Source: Linderina pennispora | Lineage: Eukaryota > Kickxellomycota > Kickxellomycetes > Kickxellales > Kickxellaceae | NCBI RefSeq assembly: GCF_002104995.1 | Contig: NW_024468255.1 | Span: 310,001 to 374,000, forward strand | Length of the DNA: 64,000 nt | Reading direction: 5' to 3' | Shown here: positions 42,898 through 55,748 of the stretch, one piece after another | Layout: each line of letters starts with the position of its first letter | Numbering within the stretch: position 1 is the stretch's first letter | Position numbers and translations under genes: made by a program | Notes under the pieces: generated by a model | What the model saw: only the letters and a program-made list of their open reading frames with translations | The model's database searches: none | Told to the model about the DNA's origin: nothing

Positions 42898-45335
42898 TGG
42901 TAGGATACATATATTCAAGAAATATGCGTCCGCAAATTGCATACAGTGAGTATTTGGGTTGCACCTTGTGCAGGAGGGTGTGTACAATGTTTGAAGCCAG
43001 TTTGGGGTGGCAACAACATCTCATTACGAGATGACACCTTATATCCGTTGAATGCTCGGTGCATTGTTGGCTGCTGTGTTGTGTCTTCCAGCCTTTTCCG
43101 TTGTCCATCGTTCTGTGGTGCCACGGTTTCTCTGTAACTCTGTGGTGGCGGCGGTAGACTCATGGTCTGTCCACCCACCAGCATCTCTGAAATCGGTCCC
43201 AGCCCCCATCTGCCTACACAGCCACGCCAGACCGCTCGGCCATTGTTGGAAGCTGCCCCCTTCCGATGATTGTGGCCTTCACACTGGACAGCATCGCGCT
43301 TCATGTCTGTTGTTTTTCCGTCGTTAGACCGTTTGCATGTCCTTTGTGCTCGCTCGACTTCTTCTTTGCGTGTATGCGGGCGGCAATCGAACCAGCTAGC
43401 CGTCTCTGAGCCACGCCCTTTAGTGCCTATTCTCTCCGCCTAGGAGCCCGCGTCCTAACAAGAATGTCGTGCTGCTACCCAACATCCGTCCACAATGACA
43501 CGCTAATTCAGCTCTGTAAATAACATAATCCGCCAGTAACTCCTGCCTGCCAGTCAATGCTCGCTTTCCGGAAAGCAAAAACAACACCACGCCTGCCGGG
43601 CATTCTGGAAGCAGAAGGCGCTGCCTGGCATGCCACCATTTTTGTGCTGTAACCTAATCCATACGCTTGTGAGTGTGCAAGTACCAGACAATACACGAGA
43701 CTCCTCTTCTTTCCGCGGACAAGCGCACACATGTCGAGCCTTGGACTCCAGCATGCGGACCTGCCCAAACACCAAAACACCCACGACGGCTTTCGTTTTT
43801 GCCGAGGCGCTTTCTACAATATCTTGGACCGCACGCACTTGGATATTCTATTTTTAACATTCTGCCTGTTTGTCTGAGGGTACAGGCTCGGTGCTGGGCG
43901 GCAACAACGCCAGAAAACAATAAGCACCGCATAGCGGACCGCAGGCGGCGCTGTGGCTAGTGTCGGTGGTTGTTGGCCAAGGGACAACACGCCAGATAAT
44001 CCGGCGTGTGGCGACCCAGCATTCCTTGGCCTACATCGAGCAGTGGCTATGGCTGAACTGTGAATCCATTGTCTGCTTTGGTAACAGCGACCATCCACAC
44101 ATATCTGTGAACCAGCTGCTGGCTGTCACTACCTGCTTTTGGCTGTCTGCCACCTCCCGGTACGCACTGCAGATTCTGACCCCCCGCCGTCATTTCCAGG
44201 AGGAGGCTTGGAGCATATCGCAGAGCTTTGAAGCCGTGTTCGCTGGTGGTTCTTGGCAAAATGCAAACCTACACAGGACCTGGATTCCTTTTTCTGTTTT
44301 GGCCAACTCTGTTCCCAGCGGGCCACGGGTTTCCAGGCCGAGCCAGGTGCGCACAGCATATGCTGGCACAATGGTTGGACTGGTGGTGGACGGCGGCTCT
44401 TTTGTGTGTGCGGGTCTCTCGCTTCAAGCACCATCCGTCCTCTGAATACCAAGGCAATCCGGTTGTGCTCCTGTGTAGCTCCCAAAATTCCTTCCAGAAC
44501 ACCACCGGTGTAGGTTGTCGTCGAGCAGACGGGCCGCCAGCGGCAGGGAGGCGTCGAGCCAAAAAAACTAGCAGGCAATTGTCAGGCACCACCGAACCAT
44601 TTCTGAGGCACACATCCACACATATACATATATTGCAGGCATTGTGAAGGCGCTTACATAGTCTCTCTGGAACACAGCCGCCTGATGCCTAAATCGAGTC
44701 AGAGTTTGTAAGGCTCACACGAGCTTCCCGATTGACAAGCTTGCGAGCCATACATACGCAGGTACGATAGTGCGGTCTGTGCATTCACAGGAGAGCCAAA
44801 CACTGCCAAGGCCGCGCCTCGCCGTTCAACCCCCCCCCCGATATGTACCGCCGCCGCATGCACTCCATTTCTTGACAGAGAGCCGCATATAAGGCAACGT
44901 CAAATATTATATCGGCATTGTGCAAGCCAGCGCATGCAATATCTCTCGCGGCGAGCATAAACAGGCACTATGCGCTGCGTAATGCCAGCCACAAGTCAGA
45001 GCCTGCGATCGCTAGCCCTGTGTTATTGAATGGCGGCTGCTGCTTGCTGAGAAGCACGGGGACTCGCTGGTCCTGTTTGTTTTGAGGCAATCGGAGTTTT
45101 CTCCCCCCCTTCGTGCACAACACCTGCTGACGGAACACCTCAAATAGATCCCATGATTCCGGGCGGCGCTGTTTTGCACGAATGCTGGCAATAAGACGGA
45201 GGGCTTGTCTAGGATTTGACAACCCTATTGCGCGTAATTTACAGTCAATTGAAGCTTTTATACCCGGCGATTGTGCAGTAGGGTTTTAGATAATTGCCGA
45301 CAATGTGCTTGACATATCAAGCCATCTTGCGCACA
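42898..45335 (-). mobile_element. Element B, left copy (2438 bp, TG...CA ends)
   Basis: A 2438-bp block repeated in inverted orientation at 55749-58187 with virtually complete identity. By eye I find one terminal substitution and one G in a homopolymer. On the minus strand it starts TGTGCGCAAGATGG and ends ATCCTACCA, and it is flanked by the direct repeat AGCCAC. A TATA promoter core lies about 65-80 bp from its 5' end. Frames of up to 161 codons exist on both strands, but none resembles a reverse transcriptase, integrase or transposase. TG...CA ends plus a short duplication suggest a very long solo LTR or a non-autonomous retroelement. Confidence 0.8.
45255..45270 (-). promoter_or_regulatory. 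Promoter core of element B, left copy
   Basis: On the minus strand TCGCCGGGTATAAAAG, identical to the left copy of element A. It directs transcription leftward through the whole element, away from POP3. Confidence 0.6.
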
Positions 45336-45341
45336 AGCCAC
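45336..45341. repeat. Target-site duplication of element B (right flank)
   Basis: AGCCAC, exact partner of 42892-42897. Confidence 0.6.
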
Positions 45342-45499
45342 TGGTGTCTGGTGATCACCATCAATCATGTAATTATCTGTTTAGGGGCTGTTGGTGCCAG
45401 AGTAGCTAGAAAAATTTCGACTTTCGTGCGCTGAGGCCGCTGTAGCTCTGTGAACACTTTGGTGTCCATTTTACCATTCTGCATTCCAACTAAAATCAA

Positions 45500-46579
45500 A
45501 TGTCTGTTGTTTCAAAGTCTAGTGCTACAGTGCGCAAAAAAGCCCATGATAGACGCACTGTCTTCAAGCATGCTCTGGAAAAACCTTATGCAACGTCATG
45601 GCCAGAGGTTGACGGTGACATGCAGTCCGCCATTGTGAGTGACATATGCGCTACACTGTCGGCTCATGAGGAGACATTCCAGCGTGCAAAGCATGCAATT
45701 AAGAAGGAGCAAGATTGTGCCAGGTCAGCAGCCAAAAGAGCTAGCCAACTGGACAAGAAGTGGTCAAAGGATCAGAGGGCACAGCTGGTGAAGGATGGCA
45801 AGCTCCAGAAGGACATTGAGCAGCAGATACGTTCGGCACTAGAGGAACGGCGGAAAGCGAGAGACAAAAGTATTCGCAGTAGGAGAGACGAGCTGGAGGC
45901 AAAAAACGAGCACGTCCGGCAAATGCGCGAGATCCTTGAGCAAGTAGTCGTTGGCATCAACAAAAACACACGAGTACTTGAGAGGATGGCTGCAGAGGGT
46001 GAAGGGTGTACATGCAAGCTAGGCCTAGTCGTGGTGTGCCGAGGTGATGTTGACATACAGCTTGTGAGCCATCTGCAGGGGCTGGCACATGCGGCATTCG
46101 TTGCTGTTGAAGGAGAACCGGCAGCAGACACAGATATTGCTGGGCTGCGCATGGTCGGTGTTGGCAAGGGATCCGAGAAGCAGCTGGCGCTGGCGATACA
46201 CCAGCCGCGCGCCTCTGTACTGGGCATCAAGGCTGGCTCTGAGCTTTTCAAGGACCTCTTGGCCAAAGTACCAAAGACGTTGCCCCCACCAGTGCTGGCA
46301 TGGGTCGGTGGTGGTGAGAGAGGGCTGGTGAAGATGGCAGTGCGTGAGATTAGGACAACCGCACCTATTCTTAATCGAGGCACAAAGAACAAGCGCGAGG
46401 AGACTAGCGACGAGGGAAAGCAGGAAACCAAGGACGCGAAGAAGAGGAGGCTGACGAAGAAAAAGAAGCAGCTCCAGAAGAAAAAGAAGCAGCTCCAGAA
46501 GAAAAAGAGAAAGCCGGCAAGGCTGAAGGCAGAGAAGACGACGTCAGCACCCAAGCCCAAAGAGGGTGAAGGGAAATAG
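45500..46579 (+). CDS. POP3: RNase P/MRP subunit Pop3-like
   Basis: A 359-residue protein of the Pop3/Rpp38 type, an L7Ae-fold subunit of nuclear RNase P and RNase MRP. Near the N-terminus, DRRTVFKHALEKPYATSWP corresponds to the family opening (RRQVYKPVLDNPF in budding yeast). Later LGLVVVCRGDVDIQLVSHL and LAHAAFVAVEG fit the L7Ae-like core, and RTTAPILNRGTKNKR fits the conserved end. A charged coiled coil is inserted at about 55-155. The C-terminal 60 residues form a Lys-rich tail with KKKKQLQ repeats. Intronless. It lies 160 bp from element B, inside the segment enclosed by the two copies. Confidence 0.72.
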   Translation: MSVVSKSSATVRKKAHDRRTVFKHALEKPYATSWPEVDGDMQSAIVSDICATLSAHEETFQRAKHAIKKEQDCARSAAKRASQLDKKWSKDQRAQLVKDGKLQKDIEQQIRSALEERRKARDKSIRSRRDELEAKNEHVRQMREILEQVVVGINKNTRVLERMAAEGEGCTCKLGLVVVCRGDVDIQLVSHLQGLAHAAFVAVEGEPAADTDIAGLRMVGVGKGSEKQLALAIHQPRASVLGIKAGSELFKDLLAKVPKTLPPPVLAWVGGGERGLVKMAVREIRTTAPILNRGTKNKREETSDEGKQETKDAKKRRLTKKKKQLQKKKKQLQKKKRKPARLKAEKTTSAPKPKEGEGK

Positions 46580-49500
46580 GACAGATAGCCAAGGTATTCT
46601 GCCATCATTTGGATTATTTTGCAATATATGTTGGCGCAATAATTTGACATTTGAGCACACCTGCTTCAAACAGGCTGCCAGCGTGAATTGGCCTCCCCCA
46701 AGGGAGGCATCTCGGAAAAAATTGTGTGCAAAAGGGCACCTGCCTTTGCATTATCTCGAAGCGGGCCATGTCCCCTTCAGACAGATAAAAGGTACTCATT
46801 AGTAGCGCGGATCCTGTCAGGGAAGTGGGACACAAACCAACTGCAAGGGCACAGGGTCCCGTGTCCATGAGGGCTATTGGTAGCAGCCGTTATCTGAATA
46901 GATATGGTGTTGTGCGGACATGCTGGCGGAACGTTTACCACTCCTTTTGCATGCTATGAAATTGCGAACAGCACAAGTAGTACAATCAGGCAGCAAATGC
47001 AGTGACATCCCTTGCTATTTTTGGACATGCACGTATGGCAAATCGCACAGGCTGGGAATGTATTCCCGGACAGCACTGCATCGAAATGCCAGACATGGGG
47101 CAGAGCAAGCCATGTTGTGAATATGGCTGCGTGCGAAATAGGCAGAACTCATCATAGACACTGGGTACTACTAGCCTGACATAGGGTGGTTTAAAGAACC
47201 TTGTGATTATACGGCCACAGTCCCATGGATAGCTAAGCCAAGGAGAAAAGCATGTGGTAGCAGGCAAATGGCTCAGCATAGACGGCAGCTAAGCAGCCCC
47301 TCGAAACTCTTGTCAGTACTCTTGTCAGTACTCTCGTCAGTACTCTCGTCAGTACTCTCGTCAATACTCTCATCAGTACTCGTCAGCGATCTGCACCATT
47401 ATCACAACATGCTCTCAAAATATTGAATAATTAGAATGCTTCGCCATGGAGGCATGACACTGGTATCCTCGGCCAGCATATCCACAACGAGGGCTGCTGA
47501 CAACCGGTATAAACAGGGGCCACTCCTACGGCCATTTTTGCGGAAGGAGTGATGAGCAATCTACAAATTATTTGCAAAGTGGACAGGCTCGGGCCATATT
47601 CGTAGGCAGCAAGCTCGCCCCACCCCCAGGCATCGTCTGGCCTGTAGTCTGCTTGAGCTGCACTGAAAAACAAGCGATTATTATGTGCGACTGGTATGGT
47701 CTGGCTTGTGTTGTTGTATCTGTGGATTGGCACCGTTTGCAAAGGAGTGGCCACTGCCTCCAACCACCGTGCCCTATATAAAAAGTACAGTTTCCGTTTT
47801 CTAAAAAGAATGGTAAATCGCGCCTGCCCCATGCAAACAAGATCCTTGCCAAGTCCGCCAGCTCTCTGTCGCTCTGGATGCCTTTTTCGCTCTACGCAAC
47901 CGACAACTGCCATTCGCACGCTTGCTTCGCCTGTCATGTATCATTTGCCAGCAGAACGAGACTCCAAAAACGATTGGCAAGGATTCCAGTAGGTGCTGGG
48001 AAATCGCAAGGTGCTATGTTTCGCGCGTTCGCCATACCAGTCTACAGGGAAGACATTTTGTCGGCCAATATTGGCTTATTTCATGGAGATACAGATGCTG
48101 CTGTTTACGAGAAAGGAGCAGCATTTTTGATCTACGAGGAGGGAAATCTGTCAAAAAAAGCTCGGTCTTTCACAAAAAGGACTTGTAAAAAAAGCAAGTA
48201 CCACGCCTGAACGTGGTATGGAGGAAGGCTGATTTAGAACTGAGAACCATCTCCGTCCCCAGTGTACCCTATGTGCCCCAGCGAATCATGTTTAGCCACT
48301 GGAGCAGAGCAATCAAGCCATGCCCTGGCACCTCTGGCCATGGATGAGCCAAGAATAGACCTGACAAGTATGAGGTCGACAGGTTGCATCTGACATGTAG
48401 AGTAAGAATGCAGGAAATGCCATGTACTCCACAAATCTGCGATTTGGCCACAAAGGAGGCCAAGGTAAGATTTTCCGCGGGGATTATCATTTCAATCTTG
48501 ATACTTTACAGCACACTCTTGGAGCGGCATTGGGTGCTGCATATAGCCTGATGCAAGCAGACGAGCGCAAATGGTCGCAATACAGCCATTGTCCAATCGG
48601 CTTTGCTTGCTGATAATCCGGAGTGAGGTTGCGAAGAGCAACGCACCCTGTAAGGGCAAGGTACTTTGCGTGGTGAGCTCAGTATTACACCATGCGTACC
48701 ATTACCAGTACGCATTTCCTTCCCCGTATCCCAGGCAGTGCTGATGCACCTTGCACCTGAAAGTTCGCTATGGGGTATCCGCCGTGTCTGATTGAAAGCC
48801 ATCCCCCTGATGCACCTCTCACCTCGGCACCCGGAACTGAAACCAGACGGTTCCACCACAAGCAGACATGATGCAAAAGGAAAGAGAACACCTGAAACTT
48901 CGCTCGGCAGCGTAGATCCCCTAAAAATAACCATTCAACCTAATGTGCCTTGGTTCAATGTCCGAGGGCAAGTTGCATCCGCTTTATGGTGGCATTTGGT
49001 AAAGCTGGTGAGAGCGAAGCATATGAAAGTCGTTCACTCATTCTTGCTTTTTTGCCAACAACGCAAATGGCTTATTTTCCGAGCAGTGCAATCATGATGG
49101 CGTTGTTGAGAGAAGTGAAGAAAAAAACTGGGAAGGAGTGTCAACAGCACCGCATGTATTTTTATCTCGTGCATCGCCTTGCAGCAATGCCATGTGGTGC
49201 TAAGCTTGTCCAGCATGCGGGCATGAAGCAGGAATCCAACACGCAATTAGTGGAAGAAAGGCGCCATTCGCTGCCGCTTGCCAACGAATTTTATGGATGT
49301 GAGTGCATATAGCAATGTGTATGAAGATGTATTGCAATACACTGATATATACCATTTGCTGTGTCAATGTGCAAGGAAAGCCTGCTATCCTTCAGATAGG
49401 GGGTTAGGAACTCGGGGAGGGGGCTTGACGCCAGGGTTAAATTTGCTAGAGCCTGCTTCAATTGCTAGAAGCATCTAGCGCTGGGAAGTTTGTGGCAAGC

Positions 49501-49639
49501 GGATATACAAATATCAATGAGGATAGGGCAAAAAGTTTACATTGCAAGGATGCAGAAAAGCCAAGGGAGAAAGGCGCTCTCCAAAGGACAAGAGTGCCAG
49601 TCAAAGGACAACAGTGCCAGTCTTGAATCCTGTGCCTTT
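46580..49639. other. Gene-poor 3-kb region between POP3 and WOPR gene
   Basis: No frame with recognisable protein character. Features noted: a 12-bp minisatellite at 47306-47386, TATA-like sequences near 47507 (GGTATAAACAGG) and 47777 (CTATATAAAAAG), and fragments up to 120 codons near 48950-49312 without an early ATG. The texture resembles decayed repeats. It is also the 3' flank of the WOPR gene. Confidence 0.45.
47306..47386. repeat. 12-bp minisatellite
   Basis: About six to seven tandem units of GTCAGTACTCTC with small variations (CTTG or CTCG variants, one CAATAC unit). Confidence 0.8.
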
Positions 49640-51361
49640 TTAGTGCAGGCTGGGTCGCAGTGCTGCCAGCTGCCGCGCATCTTCGCTGTTCATCTTCAGC
49701 GCCAGATCAACAGACAGTGAGGGCGATGGCGAAGGTGGCAGTCTTTTCCAGGCATGGCTGTCGGTGGAGTAGGGCAACCACCGGGTGCTCTTGGAGCTGA
49801 CGACTCTGCGTGGATCAGCCATATGGTCGTCGGCTGATTCCAGCTTCATGTTCGCCATCGGTGAGCATGGCGTGGACAGCACACCACTGGACAGGCAGAT
49901 AGGCGACGCGACGTCAAGCTTGGAAATGGGTGGCAGACGGATAGGAGGACGAGCAGCGTTGCTATTGCAGCCGCTGGCGTTTGTGAGGTGGCTGACGCCA
50001 TTTTGCGGTGGTGGGGCGGCACTTTGTGGGGGTTGAGGCTGCACGCGAGGCTTTTGCTGGGCATTGTGCTCAGAATAATGGACAGAAGGTGTGGGAGGCA
50101 CGCTGCTGGCAGAGTTTCCAGTGGCAGGGGAGCGATTGGGCTCAGCCAGGTGGATCATCAGGCCCTTTGTGTTGCTGTCCCACTGTGCGCCTGGTGGCGG
50201 AGGGTGGATGCTACCTGATGAACGGCCACCCGCATACGCCTTTGGCGGCTCGCTGTGCTGCCAGACAGGATGTGCTGGATGCGACAAGGCAGCAGGGGTT
50301 GATGGGACAGACGACGGCGTGGGGACAACTGAAGACGCATGCTTTGCATATACCTGCTGGTTGCTGGACGGTTGGGGTGTTACTGGCCAAGGAGAGGCCG
50401 GGTACGAATGCGGGTGTTGGATGTAGGGTGTGGACGACGAGGGCTGATAGGTAGTTGGTGACCGTAGAGGGCCGCTTTGGGGTGTCCTGTCGTCACGGGG
50501 AGCAGAGATTGCTCCGAGTGGGGTGTAGACAGCATGGGACACCATCGGGGCAGCGGCAGGACCTACAGCTTGTGGCAAGGGGGCCTGCTGGACGGGCACT
50601 TGGACATGGCGCACAGGGCCGGCGTAGGGCCCATAGCTCGGATACCGGTACACCTCGCTGCGGTATGAGCGAGGCGACCGCCGCTCAGCAGCCATGGAGG
50701 AGCGCACATACGCCGGGGGGCCCTCGCGGGCACCAGTGCTGCCGACAGAGATCGCCCGCTGCTGGTTGTTAAGCCGCGAGCGATTGTAGCGGTCGCCCCG
50801 GCTGGATCCGTGTCCGATCTCGGGATACCGGTCCTCGCACACCTGGATATTGGCAAACCGCGGGTCGTTGGACGGCGAGGTCAGACAGCCACTCTCGACA
50901 TCCTCACGCGAGTAGTAGCAGACCAGATGCAGCTTGCGCTTGTCACTAGTGCAGAGCGACAGGGCTTTCTTGATCAGGCCCTGCTCCTTCTGCATGATGT
51001 TGGGCGGGCAAGAGTCGTACGAGGCATGTAGTGGCGAGGTCTCGGCCTGGCCGGATCTTGGCGAGTAGCGCGGGTTGCGATTGTTGGCGCCGTTGACAAA
51101 CTGGTGTCTCCGGCCCTCGAGCTCGTAGTAGATGAGGAAGCAGCCGTGGACACGAGAAGGCGACCATGTCCGGCCGTCAGTCCACCGGCGCATGCCAGTC
51201 TCTTCCTCGTCCCAGATATAGACTGCACCCGACCGGATAGTCTGGCGCTCACGCTCGCTGAAGCGACGCTGGACACGAGGAAGATAGCCAAGGTTGCAGG
51301 CCTCGAAGATCAGCAGCGCATCGCGCGCGGTGTCGATAGAGCCGTGATATGATTCTGTCAT
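49640..51361 (-). CDS. WOPR (Gti1/Pac2/Wor1-type) transcription regulator
   Basis: A 573-residue DNA-binding protein of the fungal WOPR family, which includes the white-opaque switch regulator Wor1, Ryp1 and Gti1/Pac2. WOPRa occupies the first about 90 residues: YHGSIDTARDALLIFEAC, then GYLPRVQRRFSERERQTIRSG, then IWDEEETGMRRWTDGRTWSPS and RVHGCFLIYYE. WOPRb follows at about 125-180, with GLIKKALSLCTSDKRKLHLV and CYYSREDVESGCLTSPSNDP. The remaining 390 residues are Pro/Ser/Gln-rich and disordered, as in the family. It is single-exon, with a long gene-free region upstream. It sits inside the segment bracketed by inverted copies of element B. Confidence 0.93.
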   Translation of the reverse strand: MTESYHGSIDTARDALLIFEACNLGYLPRVQRRFSERERQTIRSGAVYIWDEEETGMRRWTDGRTWSPSRVHGCFLIYYELEGRRHQFVNGANNRNPRYSPRSGQAETSPLHASYDSCPPNIMQKEQGLIKKALSLCTSDKRKLHLVCYYSREDVESGCLTSPSNDPRFANIQVCEDRYPEIGHGSSRGDRYNRSRLNNQQRAISVGSTGAREGPPAYVRSSMAAERRSPRSYRSEVYRYPSYGPYAGPVRHVQVPVQQAPLPQAVGPAAAPMVSHAVYTPLGAISAPRDDRTPQSGPLRSPTTYQPSSSTPYIQHPHSYPASPWPVTPQPSSNQQVYAKHASSVVPTPSSVPSTPAALSHPAHPVWQHSEPPKAYAGGRSSGSIHPPPPGAQWDSNTKGLMIHLAEPNRSPATGNSASSVPPTPSVHYSEHNAQQKPRVQPQPPQSAAPPPQNGVSHLTNASGCNSNAARPPIRLPPISKLDVASPICLSSGVLSTPCSPMANMKLESADDHMADPRRVVSSKSTRWLPYSTDSHAWKRLPPSPSPSLSVDLALKMNSEDARQLAALRPSLH

Positions 51362-54300
51362 TTTTTGCTTCTTTGTTGCTGTGGGGTTGAAGAACGGAAA
51401 ATGGTTTTTTACAAAGCGGATTAGAGGCGTCTATCAAATGTGCCAAAGAAAAATGTGTGCGTGGGGGATGGTTGTGTATATAGCAGAATGGGTATAATAG
51501 GGGGGTAAAAGTGTATAGCGGTAAGATGGAGGCAGCTGGTGCTCGCACTCTAAAAATTGGGATAAAACAAATAGGATGGAATAGCAGCAGGCTGGCAAGA
51601 GGTGGGTTCAAGACACCGATGTCAGGGTGTGGTGGTGATGGCGGTGGGAATATGTATATAGGGGTGGCTATGGTGCAACTGGGCTGCAATAAAAATTGGC
51701 TCGCACAGGAGGGTAGAGGAGGAATGGAAACAGGAGAAAATATTGTGAAACAGCGCTCTGAAGCTTGTCCGATCCCCAGTTGTCTGCTGGGTCCTCAACT
51801 TTATATGAATAATTTTTGTTAGATATCGCTTGTTCCTTCCTAAGCGAGAGCCTGTATTTGGTGGGAACGGCGGGTGGGTGCAGGAGACCCGATGCACCCC
51901 TGTCGCCAACCACCTCCCTCCCCGTTCCCCGACCGGGCCCTTTTTAGCGTCTTCAGGAAAGGAAAAAATAAGATTTTCTTTGGCGCAAAAAGTGGTATAA
52001 ACCATGCAAAAAACCGAAAATAAAACCCCTCGCAGCCACCATCGCCCAGCAAGTGTGCCAGAGGAACTGTGCTGTGGAAAAGGGAGGGAGGGGTTGGTGC
52101 GGCGGGGGGTGTTGGACTGGGGGGTATCGACGAGACACATTCTGCTTACTGGCTAAGGAGGGCAATCTTTGTAATTATATGAGAAGGGATATTGGGGACA
52201 GAGCGCGCGACTGGGACGGCCGGCAAGTGCGCTGGTCCTCCCCCTGGTCCCTGCCATGCACGCGGATATGGTATCCACGGCAACAGCATTGGGTCGGACA
52301 CTCACGGGGTAGAGGCAGGGCATAGAGTATCCCGCCAGCATGTTTACTCGTATTTCCGCTTCCCCATTGCCGCTATGTGACATGGCGCCTGCTTTGGGGA
52401 GTTACCTATCTTTGTCACGACAAGCTTTTCGTTTAACGTGGCAGGCATTCGCTTGTTTATGCCAAATTTAGGCATCAATCCACAGACATTTGAAAGCCTC
52501 TTTCTTCGTGGTGCCAAGAAGTCACTTTCGAAATAGAGTCAACAATGCGCTTTCTTCCATGTCACAGAATCGCACAAAGGAGAGCTGTTATTCCTGCCAT
52601 CGCGGCCCAAAGAGTCACTCAATGCAAATATCTGCCCCCTCTCATCTCCCGCAAAATCAAAAACACACTACCTCACCGCCGCCAACTGATTATTGGGACT
52701 GCTGGTAAGAACAAAATGCCAAAACCGAACAAGTCGGTGAATTATTTAACGATGCAAATCGCATTCCGCACCCTCTTTCCATGCTTCTACAGCGGTGCTT
52801 AGGGCGCACCGCTCCGTGTGTGCAGCAATCCGACCATTCTGCTGCTATTAGCAGCTAGTGTGAATCGCAGGATCTCGAATGGTGGGGACTACGGCTGCTG
52901 CTACCCGCTTTTTGGGAACGATCAATACAACTACATACCAAGACGTGGATCTCACCCTCACATGCTTTGCGAGTAGACACCCGATCCCCTTTCTAGGGCC
53001 ATCACACTAGTCCCCGTATGCCGATGCCTGCCTAGCACTGGTTGCTTCTGTTAGCCACCGTCCGGTTCCAAACTCGCCCCAAAGCTACTCTCAGCCCAAA
53101 AGACCGATATCAGCCACATGCTGCTGGGTGATATACGTTGCCAGAGCCAATGCCAGAAACGTATCTGCGTGTGTGGAGCAGACTGGCGGCCAAGCTGTAG
53201 AAAGAAAGCCGCACATGGTGTATGTTTGGCATCCAAACATACCCATGTCCAGCCGTAGCATGGCTATTTTCGTGCACCTTGCTACACAGCCCTCGATCAC
53301 ATCATTTTGCTGCAGTTGCTCCCTCCTGAAGGGGCGCAAAGACTGAGCGCTAAAAGGGGCAAGGCTCCAACCAGCGCCTGCTAATTTTAAACATTCCCTA
53401 AACCGGTAACTGGATCTGCGTGCAGCCAAGAGCCGCGTTTATCCAAAATGAGAGTACAGTGGCAGGCTGGCAATCACTCATAAACAGTCGGTGTTATTCG
53501 CAGATTGCGCCGGTGCGCGGAGGCATGGTGGACTGAGAATGAAAGCAAGAAGTAAAAAGAACCATGAATGGGGATTTAGGAACAGAAACTCGCTACTGCA
53601 GCATCAAGAGCCAACAGAAAGGAAACGGAGCCGCCAAGCTCAAAGCTGGCTATAGGATTTCCGGAAATGGTTTCAGAAATACAACGTGAACTCCGCTACA
53701 ATAAATCACGCACTTGCATAGACAACATTACTGGCTGCTCCTTAATGAAGCAAAATCCACAGCTGCTGCCTCGCTGCGCAGAGCTACAGGTCAGCTATCA
53801 GAGAAAGGAGCCACACAACTAGCTTGCTGACGTTAGTGCAAAAAATACGGCTTTCGTGCAAGAGTTATCAAGTATACCTTGCTGTACCGATGTACTCGGC
53901 ATCAGATGCCACCGATTGATATCATCCAATACACCCCATATTTGCGCTAGCCATTGCAATGTATCAGCAATCGATAGCAACGGTGCTAATCCTCTTAGAA
54001 CGAATGAGCAATGTCCACCCAAAAAAGAGCAGCTCGGCAAGGATCCGATTACCATCAATGCAACAGCGCGTGGTTGCTAAATTGCGGACAGCTGTCCTAT
54101 TAGTAAACAACCCAACAGCATGCAATGTGAAAGAACAAGAGCAGCCACTCAGCCATACAAAAATGAATGAGCTGTATCCCTGGTGCTGCTGGCTCAATGG
54201 GAGCTGTAATCTGGAATAAGAGCACCTAACACTTTGTCAGAGAAGTAGGGCATGCGGGGACGGGTTTCCAAAATCTGCGAGTAAGACCACATGAACCAGC

Positions 54301-55748
54301 ACAACGATTTACTAGCATAAATGCATCAATCATTTTGAACAGACACACATGCGCCCACAAGTTTGCCCGCTTAAATCACACCTACCCATCAACCGACGGT
54401 GCGCCCATGACGGGTGGGCACATATCACTGGTCAGCTCACAGAATCATATTTCACAGCTAGCATTGGAGCGGCAAATCGTTTGACCTAAGGACCTCATGC
54501 ACAGCAGTTTTCCGCCCTTCATGCAACGATAGTTCTATACCGGCAGGATATAGGATACTCGTGTCTGAAAGAACAAAAAGGGCAATGCCCCGTTGGCTGG
54601 CCGACACGCAAGCGGCAGCAAAAAGAAAACAAGCATGTTTGCACATCCAATGCAGAAGGGGTCCAAGCAGGTTCATCACCTGTCATGAGGATTTCCCTTT
54701 GAGCGGTCTCCCCAACATGGCAGCAGTTTCGTTAAAAGAAAACGGATGTCAAAAGATTGGCAAGGTAAAAAAAGCACGCACTGCTCAGCTGCGCGTGCGT
54801 TGGGCCCAAACAACGGGCTTTCCTTGCCGTATCAACGCTTCAGGCAGATACATTCGATTATAAACAGAGTATCAAACGAGACCGTAGCCAACTTTGATGC
54901 TTGGCGGGGTGTGCCTTGCATGCCCTCTGTTCACAGGTGAATTTCAGCAGCAGATCTGCCCTGACAGGCCAACTTTCGCAAAATCCAAATTACTTTCAGA
55001 TCCCTCAGTTCAGCACAACGCCCGCTGGTGTCCCCATAGACGCACCCCTCTTTTATGCCCATTGCCACCTGGTCTCTATTGGCCATATCTGCAAAACAAA
55101 ACGTTCTCAATGTGCATGTACGGAAATTTTCAATTGGGCAACACAGTGCCATTTCTCCGAGCTGACATGCACATGTAAACGCTCTGCTATTCCCGCTGTC
55201 CCCGCCTGTCCCAATCCAGCGCAATCATACGGAAGCGAAATCTGAAAATTAGGTCCACAGTGCTGCAGCATGTGCAATCCCTAATTTCCATTTGCCCACG
55301 CACGTATGCTTGCGCCCTTACCATCCCTACCTGTCTCTGGTCAGTGAACACCACCAATGGACAGAAGGTTCCTTAGCACTTAAAAAAGGGGAGCGCTTTC
55401 CCACACTCGATTATATCGACCAATTAAGCAATGGTCTGAGGACTGCACCTTTGAAACATATCCGCTTCCACCATCCCTAGGTACACAATAGAGCGTTAGT
55501 GGAAATACCCGTGCGTTGAGATGTGCATCAGTGCTTACTAGGCTCGTGCTTCGGCAAATATTTGAGACAGAATGCGGTGTTAATCCATCAAACAGACCCG
55601 GGTCCTGTGCTCATGGTGCTGGTCACACGAACATACCTCAACTGCACTGTTCTCACAAAGTGTCAGAGTGAGGGTGGTGCAAATTACACCGAGCAGGGCC
55701 ATGTTTGAGAAACCTGTCTTCAATTACACGATTTGTTGGAGTGCGGCT
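51362..55748. other. Gene-poor 4.4-kb region upstream of WOPR gene
   Basis: No supportable gene. The first about 800 bp are purine/pyrimidine-skewed and may hold the WOPR promoter and leader. Genes for Wor1-type regulators often have long upstream regions. The remainder has short frames on all strands with no family pattern and looks like old repeat debris. Confidence 0.45.

Noticed and set aside
43960-44647. Frames of 139 and 161 codons inside element B
   Set aside because: Identical in both copies only because the copies are nearly identical DNA; they overlap one another in different frames and match no transposition enzyme.
45772-46650. 292-codon leftward open frame rich in Ser and Phe
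   Set aside because: Antisense of the Lys-rich POP3 tail; homopeptide-like composition reflects AAG repeats.
47878-48210. Frame with a C-x2-C-x3-F-x5-L spacing like a zinc finger
   Set aside because: Both histidines are missing and the rest is not protein-like; judged chance or very old remnant.
48950-49312. 120-codon frame with plausible amphipathic segments
   Set aside because: Lacks an early ATG and any family match; not preserved context.
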